This document shows, in pieces, positions 34,498-46,950 of a DNA stretch of 64,000 nt; position 1 is the first letter of the stretch; each line of letters opens with the position of its first letter. Position numbers and translations under genes: made by a program. The stretch is from Schizochytrium sp. TIO01 (taxonomy: Eukaryota; Sar; Bigyra; Thraustochytrida; Thraustochytriidae): NCBI GenBank assembly GCA_004764695.1, contig SMSO01000014.1:7398265-7462264 (forward strand), given 5' to 3'. The notes below the pieces were generated by a model. It was not told the origin of the DNA. It saw only the letters and a program-made list of their open reading frames with translations, and did no database searches.

Positions 34498-37400
34498 CTA
34501 TGGGTGAATGATGCCGAGGTAGTCGCGGAGCCTGTTAGCTTCGTTGCGGGAGTGGTGTCGGGCGACACGCTCTATGTAGCGGCGGACGATCTTCGGAGCA
34601 CTGCGGTGTAAGTACTTGAGGTCGATTGCTTCGTTGGAATAATCGGTTGGGTCGATGCCTTTGTACTGGATGCGGACGAAGATGGAGTTGTCAGGCTTGC
34701 TGAAGTGATTGAGCAGTTTGCCTTGGAAAGCGGAGAGATTGTTGTGCTTGATGAAGTCTTTGAGCTTGGGAGTGATGCACAGAGTGCTGTCGCAGTAGTA
34801 GCGAAGTCTGCTGATGTGTGCGAGACATGTTTCGCCGGAGACAATATCTTCAATGGTGTAAAGATGGTTGCCTGGACCAATTGCTGTGACTCGGGCTGGG
34901 CCTAGCCATACTGGGGACAGTTTTGATGGTCTGGGACGGGAGACGATCACGTAGGTGACTGCGTCGCCGATTTGCAGATGTAAGGCGCCTGCGCGATGGC
35001 GCTGGTCCCATCTGGTGCGTGCAGCGGCACGACTATCCTCAAGTACCTGGCGTGCTTTCATGCGGTCGGTCGTGAGCGCGGCATGAAGTTCGGAGCAGAG
35101 GCGCGTTAGTACTTCTGGAGTGGGTCGTGCGTGTGCTTGGTCTTCGAAGACTTTGGTTGGATGTACTAGGTCTTCAAGAGGTTTCTTGGGGGTGATTGCG
35201 GTCATTAATTCTAGGGGACTTTTTCCGTTGAGAGATGGAATTTGCCGTGAGTTCATGGCAATGTTCGCAAGTGGGAGAATTTCTTCGTATTGGTCAAAAG
35301 TTAGACCGAACTCGTTGGTGAGTGTGGAGAGATTCTTGATTGCAATGCCGTTGGCGCGTTCAACACTTCCGTTTGTGTAACTTTCGTGTGGAACACTGTA
35401 GATGTGATCAATGCCAAGTTGACGTTCGAGACTTTGCATTAATTTGGCGGTGAAGTGGGAACCCATGTCTGAATAAATGATGCGTGGTGCTCCAAATATT
35501 TTGATCCACTCTACGATGCCTCGAACTGCTTCTTTTGCAGTTGGACCGGTGCATGGTATGAGGAGAACGTATTGAGAGAGCAAGCATTTGCAGAGAAGTA
35601 AGTAGCCCTTGGCTTGAACGCCAGTAGTCCTGTTGTTAAACAGCTGTAAGAAGTCAATGCCAATTGCTTCGTTTACATGTTGCGGAACAAAGGTTGGTCC
35701 TAGAGGTCTAGCCATTTTATTGCCACTTTTGGTTGTCACACAATGTAAGCATTGTTGGACAAAGCGTGTAACCTGCTGCTTGAGGTTATGGAGATAGAAC
35801 ATTTCCTGTGTGGTGCGCTTTGTAGCGTGGATTCCTTGATGTCCGTGAATACCTGCGTGTGCTACTAGGAGGACGCGTGCAATGAGGCTTTCATTATTTC
35901 TGGGAAGCCAGATGCGTTTACGTTCTGAGTCTGTGTGCGTTACGTAGATGAGGGAATCTTGAGTAGTTGTAGGAAGGCCGTTAATTGAGGTAACTCCATT
36001 TTTGCTGGTGATTTTATCTTCATTCGAGTTGTTAGAAGATGACTGTAGAGCTGTTTGTTGTGCAGCTCTGATTGTTTCGGTGTTGGGAAACAGGAAATTA
36101 CCATGTGCAAGGGATGCTGTACGAGCATCATCGAAGGTGAAGGGTTCGATTGCACAGGTGTCTTCCGCGGCTTGGTCGCCGAGAAGAGCATGGATGTCCT
36201 CAGATTGGTGTTCTGTGGAATCTTCAAATTCGGCTTCATCTTCAACAGTTTCTTCAAAATGCGGTATCGAGGTGGCTGATGCCGAAGAGCTAGTGTGCTC
36301 TGGTAGGGGGGGGGTGGAGAAGGGACGTTTGGGGAGGAAGACGGATTAGGGAGCCCCGGTGTGAAAAAATTTCGAGTGCGCCGGGTGCGCGTGGAAGTAC
36401 GAATATTGGCAGAAGAAACGTCGGCAGGGCCAAATCCACGGCCGTATGCGTAGGTGTTATTGCCTATCGTGTAGTCGATGCGATCGCTGTCGTCATAGTT
36501 GTCCATGCTGAAACCGAGGTCGTCGCCAGCGTCGAGGCCTGCAAGAGCGGAGCGAGCGACGCGAGCGAAAGCGTTAGGTTTGTGCACATGGGTGGCGTGA
36601 CGGCTGAGGAAGTCAGCTGCGATGTTGTCTTCGCCAGCGATGTGACATATGTGGATCGGGAGGGAGGCTGGAAGGATACTGGCTCGGGTCATGATTGAGA
36701 CGGAGAGGTCTTTGGCGTTGGGATCGGTGATCCTGGCAGCGACTTTACTGATGTTGAGATGGTCAGAGTATGCAATAAGGGAGCGTGCGGGTCTGAGGAA
36801 TTCAGGGTGAGCACGAATGGAACGAATTAAGGCGATAAGTTCTTGTCTTGCGGTTGCCCATCGAGATTCGGTGGCAGTCCAGCGGGAGCCAAAGAAGGCG
36901 AGAGGTTTTAAGCTACGCTCTCGAGGAGGTTTGAGCATTTCTTCGGGAGCGACGGCTGCGAATACGGCGCCGAAGCCTTTGTCAGAAGCGTCAACGAAAA
37001 GATTGATTTCGTCTTCTGGTTGGGGCCAGTGTAGTGGGACTGAGTCCAGGAGGGCCTGTTTGGCTTGAGTATAGGCTTGGGTGTGTTCGTCGGTCCATCG
37101 GGTTTGAAGCTGTATTTTCTGGCCGGCACGTTTGGTCTTCTTTTTGGATGAAGCGAGTGCCGTGGTACACAGGGTGCGTAGAGGGTCGATAATTCGAGGG
37201 AGGTCAGGGACATGGTCAGCGAGGAAGCTGCATGTGCCGAGGAAACTAGATAGGTCACCTGCTGTTTTGGGTGTGTCTAGAGCTCGAATGAAATCGAGCC
37301 TGGAGGGGTCGGGAATGACGGAACCATCGGAAGTGAGAATACGACCAAGGAATTTGATCGATCGTGCGTAGAGGCATACTTTGTTGGCGTTGAGATAGAA

Positions 37401-40400
37401 GTGTCTGTCAGCGCAGCGCTGGAATATGCGTTCTAATTTGTCGAGGAGGGCTTCATCATCTTGGGCAGCGCAGAGCATGTCATCAATGTAGTTGAACAAG
37501 TCGTGGCTGTCGATGAGGTCGCCGAAACATTCTTTCATTTTGAGGCTGAAACTCTGGGAAGAGTTGACTGTGCCCATGGGTTGGTGGAGACATTCGTAAA
37601 TGGCGTTGGGAGTGACGAGGAGGAAAAGTTGAATACTTTCCGGTGCGAGAGATAATTGGTAAAATGCTGAGACTGCGTCCAGGCTAGCATATACGGATGG
37701 CCTGTCGTTCATGATGTTGTGGATAACGTCCAAGGGGCGGAGTGGAGCCAGTTGAATGGTTTGGAGAAAGCGGTTGGTTTGTCGAAAATCCCATACGACT
37801 CGGAAGGAGCCATTTGGTTTTGGGACGAGCATGGCCGGTGCGAAGCCGATGAGTTTGTCGGGATGCCGGATCTTGTTGTCCCAAAGTCGAACACGGTTTG
37901 CAGCTACGAGTTGAGCCATGTGTTCTTCGAGGAATTCTAGCTGGGCCGGAGTGTATCTACGGCTAGCAGGTTTTGAAATAGTCGGTACTGTTTCGAGGGG
38001 ATAAGTAGGTTCAGTCCAAGGTGTGACGTCCCAAGGTTTCATGTTGGGGCGGTAACTGGTGGCAAAAATGGAGAAGTATTTGTCATGAACCATGATGTGA
38101 AGTCGATTGCGGAGCGCTGGATCTAGGCCGTTGGCAATGGCCTCTTGAATGCGCTGGTCGAGTTCGGCGTGACAATCGGCGGTGTGTTTGTCATGGTTGG
38201 TTTCGATGTCTTCAAAGAAAGTGTCAGGGAGAATCTCTGAGTCACCTTGGTTGAAGTCGAGATTCCTGAGTCCTTGGAGGGCTTGGGCAGGAGTGGGAGT
38301 GTAGTCATCAATAGGATTTTTGGGTGATGATTTTGCTACGGTGGGAGCTGGATCGTCTGATGGTAGATCGCTGGTGGACAGTACAGCTTTTGCGAGATGT
38401 CGGCGAGCTTGTGCTGTTGGGAGTACCTTCATGCTGCTGGTGAGCGTGGCGGTGGAGGTATCATAGTCGGTTCTGTTGTGGAATGACTGAGTGTCTTGGT
38501 CAAAGACGGTGCCGGCAAGCGTTTTTCGGAGTATCGCTGCGGCAGGAGGAATTCCTAATTGAGTAAGGAGGGTTTCACCTAGTAGTAGTTCGTTTCCAAT
38601 ATAAGAGTTATCTGGAACGTAGAAGGTAACGTGGAGGAGTGTACCATACTGAGTGAGGTGGAGAAGGAGGTCAATGTGGAGCTTGACTTTCTTGACAATC
38701 TGGCTGGATCCTTGGCCGGTGTGTACCGTGGATGGATCACTGGGGCAGAGTGGTGTTGTTTCGATAGGGCCGATTGATTTCTCGATTTGTGCGAGTAGGC
38801 GCGGTGGTAGAAACGAGTGGGTGGCACCGGAGTCGAAGATGCATGTGTCAATGATGCAGGATTTCTTCTGGGATAGGGGTACCGTGGGCTGCGCGTTGCT
38901 GTAAACGCGTGCTGGTGGGGTTTTGAGCAGCTGTTCTAAATCCTTCGTTTGGGTGAGGATTTGTGGTGAACGGGCTGAGGTGGCGATGTGTCGCCGAGCT
39001 GAGGAGCTGGGTTTGGCGCTTGTGGCCTTGGCTTTGGCCAGTCGATTTTTATGTTGTTCGACGGCGGCCTTGTGCAATTTTGCGGTGCCGGGATTGGCTG
39101 CTAAAAATTCTTGCTTGTAGGTTTGGAAGTCTGTGTCTGAGAGTTTCTGACTGCAGTTCCTGTTGAGTCGTTTTGTGCGACTGTTCCAAGTGAGGAAATC
39201 GTGATTGTCGTGACAGGCAGGGCAGGTGCTGCCGCTTTGGGGTCCTGTGAATATCGGCGATTTCTTTGGAGGTTTGGGGGTTGTGACGGCGTGTCGCGGT
39301 GGGGTATGCCACGTTGTTGAAGGGATGCCAAAGGGGCAGCAGTAGTCCTCTTTTATGTAGTGACGTAGGATGACGAGAATGTCATGTGTGGTTAGATGGT
39401 GGGGAGCTGACTCCGGACGGGCCTGTCGCCAGGGATGAGTGGCATCTTTGAAAACGTTGCGGATTTTCTTTTGGATGCCGGGGTGCATTTGGCTGAGGCA
39501 CTTCTTGGCGATGGACCTGCTGTCCGCTGGGTCAGATTGTAGTGTGTTGAAAAGTTCACTGTGGTGGCGGAAGCCGTAGTGGATTGCGGTTTTGGTGAGT
39601 GTGGCTTGGAGCTGGAGTAGGGGCTGAGAGACATTCACTGGAATGCTGCCGAAGTGTTGGCGGAAGGCTGTGGTAATTTGTTGTTGGACATCAATAAAGC
39701 TGTTGCTTAGTGCATTTTGTTGCCAGTAGGTCTGGAATGCGTAGCATTGTTCGGCGGTGATCGTGGTTGGTGCGTCTGCCCATGCTCGTTTGCCCATTTG
39801 TGCTGCGTAGGCATCTAGGAGTCCTTTAAATGCGATTTGCCCTTCGCTTCCCATTGCGTGGTGGGGAGGAAGGATGGGATGTCCCAGTGCTTCACAGCTT
39901 TCTTTGTACCGGTCGTAGGCGTGCATCCAGCGGTTGAAGGTACCAGGATCACAGGGATTGGGAAGTGGTTTGTGATTTTGATTGTAGTATGTGAAGGCGG
40001 TGGTCTTCGATATGGGGTGCAACTGTTGATACTCCTCTGGTGAGGGAGTGTGATTTTCCATGAGCATGGAACTGGAGTCTGAGGGTGCGCGGTCCTGTCC
40101 CCGGCGTGTAATGTTGGGGTGGTGTGATGCTTGCGGGAGGTGGCTGACAGTGCTAGATTCGGTCTCGTTGTCCGAGCCTTCTTCGTCCGAAGTTTGACCA
40201 GGGTTGAGATGTGTTTGGGAGGGTGTGGGGGTTTGTTTGTTTTGTGTCATGAGTTGACTGAACATTTCCAGCATTTTTCTGGTGCTTTCCTCTGCTTGTT
40301 GCTTTTGTAGCTGCATCGCTTGTTCTGCCCTTTCATTGGCTTGTTGCAGTTGTAGCTGCAGCGCCTGAGCTGCTCGCTCCTCTGCTCTTTGCATGTGTGA

Positions 40401-40700
40401 CATCATCGCTGTTATGAATTGTGTCATGTCTGCGGGTGTTGGCGCCGGAGGGATAGCTTGTGTTGCTGGGGGGATAGGGGCGCTTGTTTCCTGAGTAGAC
40501 TCGTTGGTTAGCGGTGTGGTAGCAGGTTGTTGTTCTGCTTCCGCTGGTCCTGTGGTAAGGTTTGGATCATCTGCTTCTGATCCTTCGCCGTCAGGTGCTG
40601 CTTCGAGGAGGGTTGTAGCTGCATTTGCTTGCGCCTCCGTGTCGGAGCTTCCCTGGAGTTGCTCTTGGCTCTCATTGTTGATACCCGGTGAGATGGCCAT
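34498..40700 (-). CDS. Gag-Pol polyprotein of the retrotransposon, one frame break near 36308
   Basis: ATG at 40700. Gag is Gln-rich and coiled, with a small Cys/His cluster (CPACHDNHD). Protease has DSGATHSF (about residue 620). Reverse transcriptase has the fingers motif LVPKPNGSFRVVWDFRQTN and the catalytic FNYIDDML (about 1070; Ile replaces the usual Val). RNase H has NLFVDASDKGFGAVF. The frame then shifts at an eight-base C run (G run on the plus strand, about 36307-36314); the other frame continues through a zinc-binding HHCC region and the integrase core with D (IDFLQLF), D (SDMGSHF) and E (GSVERAN), ending at 34498. Gene order is that of Ty3/gypsy. The break may be a real mutation or a sequencing error in the homopolymer. 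Confidence 0.85.
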
Positions 40701-40779
40701 GTTGAGCGATGGATGTTCACTATTCTGCTATTTATTTTAAACTAAGAGAAAGTTTATAAACTGTCTCGTTCCCTGATTG

Positions 40780-41244
40780 ATCGAGACGCAATCGGGGGAA
40801 CGAAGTTAAGGCTAGCCGCGGAACAGTGAGGAGAAAGAAAATGCGTGCGGAGAGCGCAGTCGCAACTCTTTGAGAGAACTTAAACTGGTGAGTGAGTTAA
40901 GCTAAAGCGGAGACTAAAGGAGCCTTGCTGGGTGTGAGCGTGGTGAGACTCTGGTGGCTGTGGGTAGCCGGGGATATTGGGTATGCTTGGGAAGGTGTGT
41001 AGGTTATCTTGTTGCACGGTAGCGTGCACGATAACTCGTTGTGCGATAGCGTGCACGGTAAGAGGAAATCTTTTATCGGTAAAAGATTTTCGATAAAAGG
41101 AAAATTTCTTTTTAACTTTTCTTTTAAGTGAAAAGTAAAAGAAATTGTGGGTTGAAAGTTTTCTCTGGTTTTTCTTGATATGGAATATGAGGCGAATGCA
41201 TTCATTAGACAACTTGTATGGAAATAGCCTAGAGGGCCAGGACA
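40780..41244 (-). repeat. 5' LTR of the retrotransposon
   Basis: Starts with TGTCCTGG at 41244 on the minus strand. The inner limit is estimated from the extent of similarity to the solo LTR at 45940-46367 and is uncertain by about 50 bp. It holds two copies of a GCGATAGCGTGCACG-like motif near 41025 and 41050. The primer-binding site could not be placed. Confidence 0.65.
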
Positions 41245-41632
41245 CTATGTAAAACCTCATACCTCGATCAGATACCGCTTTCTTAGCAATATCCAAGAGA
41301 CTCACAACGCTGCTCAGATCGTTCTGAGAAAAAACGCGCTGATCCAGCCAGGTAGCAAAGAGAATTGTATTGTCAGGCACGTAATCAATGGCGTAAGAGG
41401 TAATAAGGTGGCCACGAAAGAAAGAAATTTGGAGACCACCAGGAGCAGTCCCTGCAATCGTGCGAGCTCGGATACCGCGCTTGATTGCATAAGTCTTACC
41501 GGCCCCTGAGGGAGCAACGAGAAGGTAAATACCTGCCGGGTCATTCTTCATGCTGTTCTGTACAACTCTATCGAGAGCCCGTTCAGGAAAAGAAAGGTTT
41601 TCAAATTCTAGCAGGTCTGTGTCCTGTTCCAT
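41245..41632 (-). pseudogene. A32-like packaging ATPase, N-terminal part only, cut by retrotransposon
   Basis: ATG at 41632. About 129 native residues remain. A Walker A motif lies at residues 40-47 (APSGAGKT). The downstream order LFATWLDQRVF, then SSVVSLLDIAKKAV, then MRFYI fits the A32-like genome-packaging ATPases of large DNA viruses, in which the Walker B acidic pair would follow immediately. The retrotransposon starts at exactly this point. No C-terminal half is found beyond the element, so those codons were deleted. The family call is tentative because only the first half is available. Confidence 0.5.
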
Positions 41633-44600
41633 TTGATTTGCGAGCTCCTCGCGCTCTGTATAATCATTGTTAGAGGAGCAAAAGCTAAACTTAGTAATCC
41701 AGACAGGTAAAGTCGACCAATGGACAGGCAGTACCTAGATAATCTATATATAGTAATGTGGAGTTTATGGATATTGCAGAAACCGAATGCGTGCTACAGA
41801 AAGTATTATGATACGCATCCTCTATCAAAGTCCACTATGGAGCAACAACAATGTTATTATTACAATATTAATGTTCCCCTATCAACAAAAGTGATATAAG
41901 TCATATAATGGAGTGTCATGCATCTGAGCAAAGTAGTAGCCAAATACTCAGATAAAGAGCAAATTGATCAAAATCATGGATTCATTGATCAATCAATTGA
42001 TGGATTGTATGTTTTGATTTTAAAATGCCCCAGCTGTTAGATATATTCCGAAATTATTGTGAAAAAAATGAAGAAAAAAATAGCAGTGAATAATCATACA
42101 TAACTTCTAGAATAATGAATGGAAAAAAAGCACACTCTCTAACATCTTAACACACATCATAATGCACTCGCTTCCCAGCTTTGGAAATATTCTGACCAAT
42201 ATTTGTGGTGAAGTAGTCATCTATACATACAATCTTTCAAAGTACAACTGTGACAGCTTTTAAAGGCTAGTACGATGCTCTCCGCCACTTGATTATCAAT
42301 TTGTATGTACTTCTCCAAGTAAATGAATGATAACATGTTAATATGCTTACACCCAATACCATTACAACACATGTCCACTGATTCCTTGCAATTCTAAGAG
42401 GGTTTAAAGATATAATGTGTGCATAAATTAATTTACCTTGCTTAATGCTTCAATCTATTAACTGAATATTAATGTAAAATATTATAAAAAATTATATAAA
42501 ATATAAAATATATATTATTTTTATTAAAATATATAATATTATCATTTTAAACATAAAATGTGTAATAATTTATCAAATATTAAATAATTAATATATTTTG
42601 TTATATTTAATCTATAATATACTTTATTTTGAGAATTAATCGTAGACTTTGATTGGTTTACAATTTAAATTCTACAGAAAGAAATGCAGGTGGGTTGGGT
42701 TGGGTATATTTCGGAATAGCTTGGGGTAGCCGAATGAGTTGGCACAGCTTACTAAGCTAATGATTAATAAATGTAATAAATAAACAATCTATTGAGTAAT
42801 GTACATTTTTACAAGTTTCCTTCTGGTCGGGAAGAAATTAATGATTGTACATATTTATTTAATAATATTATATAAATAACAATCTGCCACATGGATATGT
42901 ATGTATGTACTTAAAAGTGTAAGGAGACATTCAACGGCTTAGGCTACTACTTAGTAACTAGTAACATACTGTTGAACAACACATGCAATATTATATAATA
43001 CAATAAGCAAGCCCCAAGACTTTCTACAATGGTAAGATCATGATGGATGCATCATGCTTATTTATTTGTGTGTATGTCCAAAAAAAGGAGAAGAGAAGAT
43101 GCCCTTTGAAACAAACAGCTACTATATTATTAAATATATAATATATAATATAGTAGTTAGTATAAAGTCTAAACTGATAGTATATTCAACAAATCAATCC
43201 TCTTGAGTTCACAGCTGTGGACATCTTAGTAACCTATCATTGACATTTAATGTCCAAGGCAACTAACTACCCAAATTTGACCAACCTTTTTCTACCGTTG
43301 TTAAGTTTGAACCTAGCTAGGATGATAGAGTTTTGTAAAAACGATTATAGTTAATCTGATTAAGTAGCATTACCTATACAAATATCTCCTTATTCTAGCA
43401 AGCTAGCTACTAACATGGCATACATGACCGGTAGAGCGGTGATGCGTCGATGCAAAATCTATACTATTAGCATAACTGTGAGATATAAAAACCTACATTC
43501 AAGAATTCAGCATAAAAATCAATAAACAAAGAGACTCCTTCAAGATGAAACCAGATTAGAGTAAAAGTGTAAAGCGAAAGACTTTTTGATAGCAACTTTT
43601 CTGCTGGTAAAGATTAAAATTTAAAGAAAGAAAAAGAGTTGTGTATGTGGAAGAAGTGGGCCATTCTAGAAACTCTCAGACGAAGGAAGAGAAATGTTGA
43701 TTCTGAAGAAGTCAATTTAACAGGAGGATCTAAATTGCAAGGAAGATGTATCTAACTATTAAGTGATCAAAACAATCAAACAGATTAAAGAAATCGATAA
43801 CATCGGACCTATAATTAAGAATTTCCAGCCAAAAGGAGGTAATGAGACGTGGTTATGATTACTTAGAGGTATTTGGGGAAATGTCTTAGATGGTAGTAGT
43901 TAGTTAGTGTTATGGCTAGGGTTGTCTTGTTGAATGTACTTGATAGATTCAAGTGCTTCTGGTCGCTTTGGGATTTCGGGCCTGCCTGCAGGTTTTGCTT
44001 TGCAGACTCTTCTCGATGCTTGCTTGGTTCCCTTCATTCCCTGGTTGATTCCAGCGTAGTGTTGTACATCGCCCATCATGCCATCATGACACTTTTGTCC
44101 TGGTTTCGTCAGATAGGGGCTCCTCTTAACCTTGCGAAGTCATGTCGCAGAGATGTATTTGAATTCCTTCTCAGTAGGAGGAAACTAAATTAAATTATTT
44201 CATTACAACCAGTGGCTAAACCTATCCTGTAAAAACTAAGAAACAATGGTAGCGTCCCAGTGTAATAGAAGCTACTATTACAGCTACAGAAGGATACCAA
44301 GCCACTGCCCAGTGACATTGAATCTGTCAAGAAAAAAAACGTCTGGTCAGTAAGAAAAACATAGCGAAAACGAGGAGGGGGACTAGTTGAAAACGATGCT
44401 CTGTTGCTTTTGAAGATCGCTGAAAGGGCAACACAATAGAAAAGAAAACCAAAAACAACAAGGACAGTGCGGTTGATTGCCTACCTATAAATGATATTAG
44501 AAGAGCTTAGATCAGGTGGCGCCAACGCCGACAGAACATATTCGATAGAAAAGAAGAATAAATCAATACACAAGTAAATACTAGGCTATTTATATTTATT

Positions 44601-44644
44601 AAAAGGTTGCCTTATGAATGTATCTATTTTATATTTTATGTATA
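41633..44644. other. AT-rich gene-poor region next to the viral segment
   Basis: No convincing gene. Base composition turns AT-rich at about 41.7 kb and stays so. From about 42470 to 42640 the sequence is almost only A and T. This marks the likely change from viral-like to host DNA. Confidence 0.6.
42470..42640. repeat. Extremely AT-rich tract
   Basis: Nearly pure A/T, with many ATATAATAT-type palindromes and TTTAAA blocks. It could be a matrix-attachment-like or replication-unwinding region; no function can be assigned. Confidence 0.7.
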
Positions 44645-44739
44645 CAAACAAACAAACAAACAAACAAACAAACAAACAAACAAACAAACAAACAAACAAA
44701 CAAACAAACAAACAAACAAACAAACAAACAAACAAACAA
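44645..44739. repeat. CAAA microsatellite, about 24 units
   Basis: An uninterrupted run of CAAA from 44645 to 44739. It lies in non-coding DNA, so its length is probably polymorphic. Confidence 0.95.
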
Positions 44740-45499
44740 TAATAAATAGGCTCATAAGTTCATTTATTTGCATAGGGTAATTAATGGAACGCCAAATAAG
44801 CCCATACACTTCATATCAGGAAAAAAGAAAAGAAGACTTTCACTTCTTTCAAGTTAAAAATTCTTTTTAATGAAAGGTGTTAAAATTATTTTAATTCTTC
44901 TAACTGCATTGAAGATATTTCCTCAATTTTATGCATTATTATATTGATGAGGAAGTCGCACGCCTTTCGGTGAGAAGTATCTCCACAAATCATACACCCC
45001 CAATACACCAGCGATACTATCGCTCGAAGTCTGACTCCGACCTCTTAGTCTACATATAGCTTTCCTTACTTCCTCAAATTTTTGAAAGAGCTGCCTGCAA
45101 CTATGCCTCGCGAATGCAGAGTCTCTCATAAATTCATAAGGTGGCCATCCTGACCTCCTTCTACCTTGCGACTAACTTTTCAATCGGCCCAGGGATACGG
45201 TAAAGTACCACTTACTTATGGTACTTTCTAATGTCAGCTATGACTAGAGAAATCACAGTTGTGACGAGAGCACTGGAAACTAGGAGTGAGAAGGAAAAGT
45301 CATTGTAGAGGTAAGAAGGTCATGCGAATAGAGGTTGAAGAGGGCGAGAGTTATGGAAAGATAGTTGATACAGGACAAAAACACTATTAGGTAGCGAGAA
45401 GTGATTATAGGTACAGCCTTTTCATAACCCTTCTCAATAGAAACGAAGGAACGAAAATTGAGATAGCCACCCTATAGATGCTATGGGTGGAATTCAACA
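44740..45499. other. Gene-free region
   Basis: Nothing is seen except a 66-codon open frame at 44929-45129 (minus) with no motif and no support. Confidence 0.4.
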
Positions 45500-45830
45500 A
45501 AGGTGTTAAATTGAATACTAGATTATGCTCAGAAGCTCAACTAACATAGTCAGATAGGTATTTGAGAAGCCATGGAATTCAAGACCATATTAAACTCAAC
45601 GTGGATAGTAAGATTCTAATTGAAGGAAAACCTGAAGAACATATTGCTAGAGTTCTTAGCGTCCTGTTGTAAGCTCTCAAATGTCTTTGGCTTACTTAGG
45701 ATCAGGTCTAGACAATAAGATGCGTGGTTGTGCATTCAAGATAGACGAGAAGTAAACGTTGGCATGCACGTTCACTGGGCATAATTACAGTGAAATCTGA
45801 ATTGATGGTGGAAGATGTCGGGGGATAATT
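45500..45830. repeat. Old dispersed repeat, copy A
   Basis: Contains ATTGCTAGAGTTCTTAGCGTCC and, further right, TGAATTGATGGTGGAAGATGT. The same blocks in the same order recur at 46700-46950 and partly at about 47400-47590, each strongly mutated. No coding potential remains. Confidence 0.55.
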
Positions 45831-45939
45831 TAGATAGGGAACCGGGGAGTACTAGGTATTGATTAGCGGTCATCAGACACGCCTTTTAATACCTGTGAGA
45901 GCCCTGGTTAATCGAACAATTAGGTTCAGGCATAAAGGA

Positions 45940-46367
45940 GTCCCTGAGGGAAGACTGGCCCAGAAAATGGACAGAGACAATGCATACGCGGGGCGTAGTC
46001 GCAGCTCTTTTAGAAAACCAAGCTCCTGTGAGTAAGTTTAGCTAAGTGTAGGCTAAGAAGTTGTGGTTCGACTGGTCGAGACTACTTGGGTGATTTTGGG
46101 TATGTTTTGATTGTGGAACTTGTTCTTCTATTAAAGGTGTACGATTTTCTTATTGGCAAGGTAGCATGCACGATAGGAGGAAATGCTTTGCCAAAAAAGA
46201 GTTTCGCTAAAAGTGTTTTCTTTTATCTTTGCGTTTCATGGAAAAGTAAAAGAAGCATTTATTTGAAAGAAGTAAAAGCTTTCTTTTTCTTTTTTTCATG
46301 AAATGAGATGTTGGGCGAATACATTCATAAGGCAACTTGTACAGAAATACCCTAGAGGGGCAGGACA
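45940..46367 (-). repeat. Decayed solo LTR of the retrotransposon family
   Basis: Aligns along its length with the 5' LTR at 40780-41244, with shared blocks GTCGCA..TCTTT, TAAGTTTAGCTAAG, GTAGCATGCACGATA, GTAAAAGAAG and the terminal CTAGAGGGGCAGGACA. Similarity is clearly lower than between the two ends of the intact element, so it is older. Internal sequences are absent, as expected for a solo LTR. Confidence 0.7.
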
Positions 46368-46699
46368 GAGCCCTTAACAGAAGAATAAAGCTAGCCTAGC
46401 CTCCTTACTTATATCTAGCATTGACCAAGTCTGTCTTAGTATCTTAATTACAATATAAATCAGTCTGCGTCAGTATTGAATAATTCCAAGAACAGCAGAT
46501 CGCTAAAAATTAAAGAGGTCTTCTTAAACCTTTCTAGGCATTGTGCTGGTCCTCGTTGCTCCATCTTCATAGTCTAACTAGAATCAATGTTCAGAGGCTG
46601 TGTACACGTACTTTGTATTATTCTGGTCCCAGAGTTCATGACAGTATTGACATTTGCCTTACTATCCTCAGAAGATTGAGTACCAAGGTTGTTTACTGC

Positions 46700-46950
46700 A
46701 TTTGGTCTACATCAAGCTTTGATTTCAGTAGTAACACATGTATAAATTTGCTGAGGTCTCCAATCAAAGGAACTAGTGGACAATACATTGCTAGAGTTTC
46801 TGGCGTCCCTTTGTGAAACCCTCGTAGACATGGGTCTTACAATAGAGCAAAAGTAGGCAGCCAGAGTCAAGAATCAAAAGCGTGACTGCACATGTCCTAC
46901 ATCCAAGTATGGTGTAACTTGAATCGATAGTGAAAGATGTTGAATTAACC
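46700..46950. repeat. Old dispersed repeat, copy B
   Basis: Contains ACATTGCTAGAGTTTCTGGCG, GACATGGGTCTTACAATAGAG and GAATCGATAGTGAAAGATGT, which correspond in order to copy A. Diverged by many substitutions and short indels. Confidence 0.55.

Larger units (their letters stand above)
34429..41244 (-). mobile_element. Ty3/gypsy-order LTR retrotransposon inserted in the ATPase gene
   Basis: On the minus strand the order is LTR, Gag, protease, reverse transcriptase, RNase H, integrase, short polypurine tract and a truncated LTR. The 5' boundary at 41244 lies inside the A32-like ATPase reading frame. A decayed solo LTR of the same family occurs at about 45940-46367, so the family is resident in the host genome. 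One frame break and the truncated 3' LTR suggest this copy can no longer move by itself. Confidence 0.85.

Noticed and set aside
44645-44739. CAAA run as a telomere-type repeat
   Set aside because: A simple tetranucleotide microsatellite inside a contig, not a known telomere motif.
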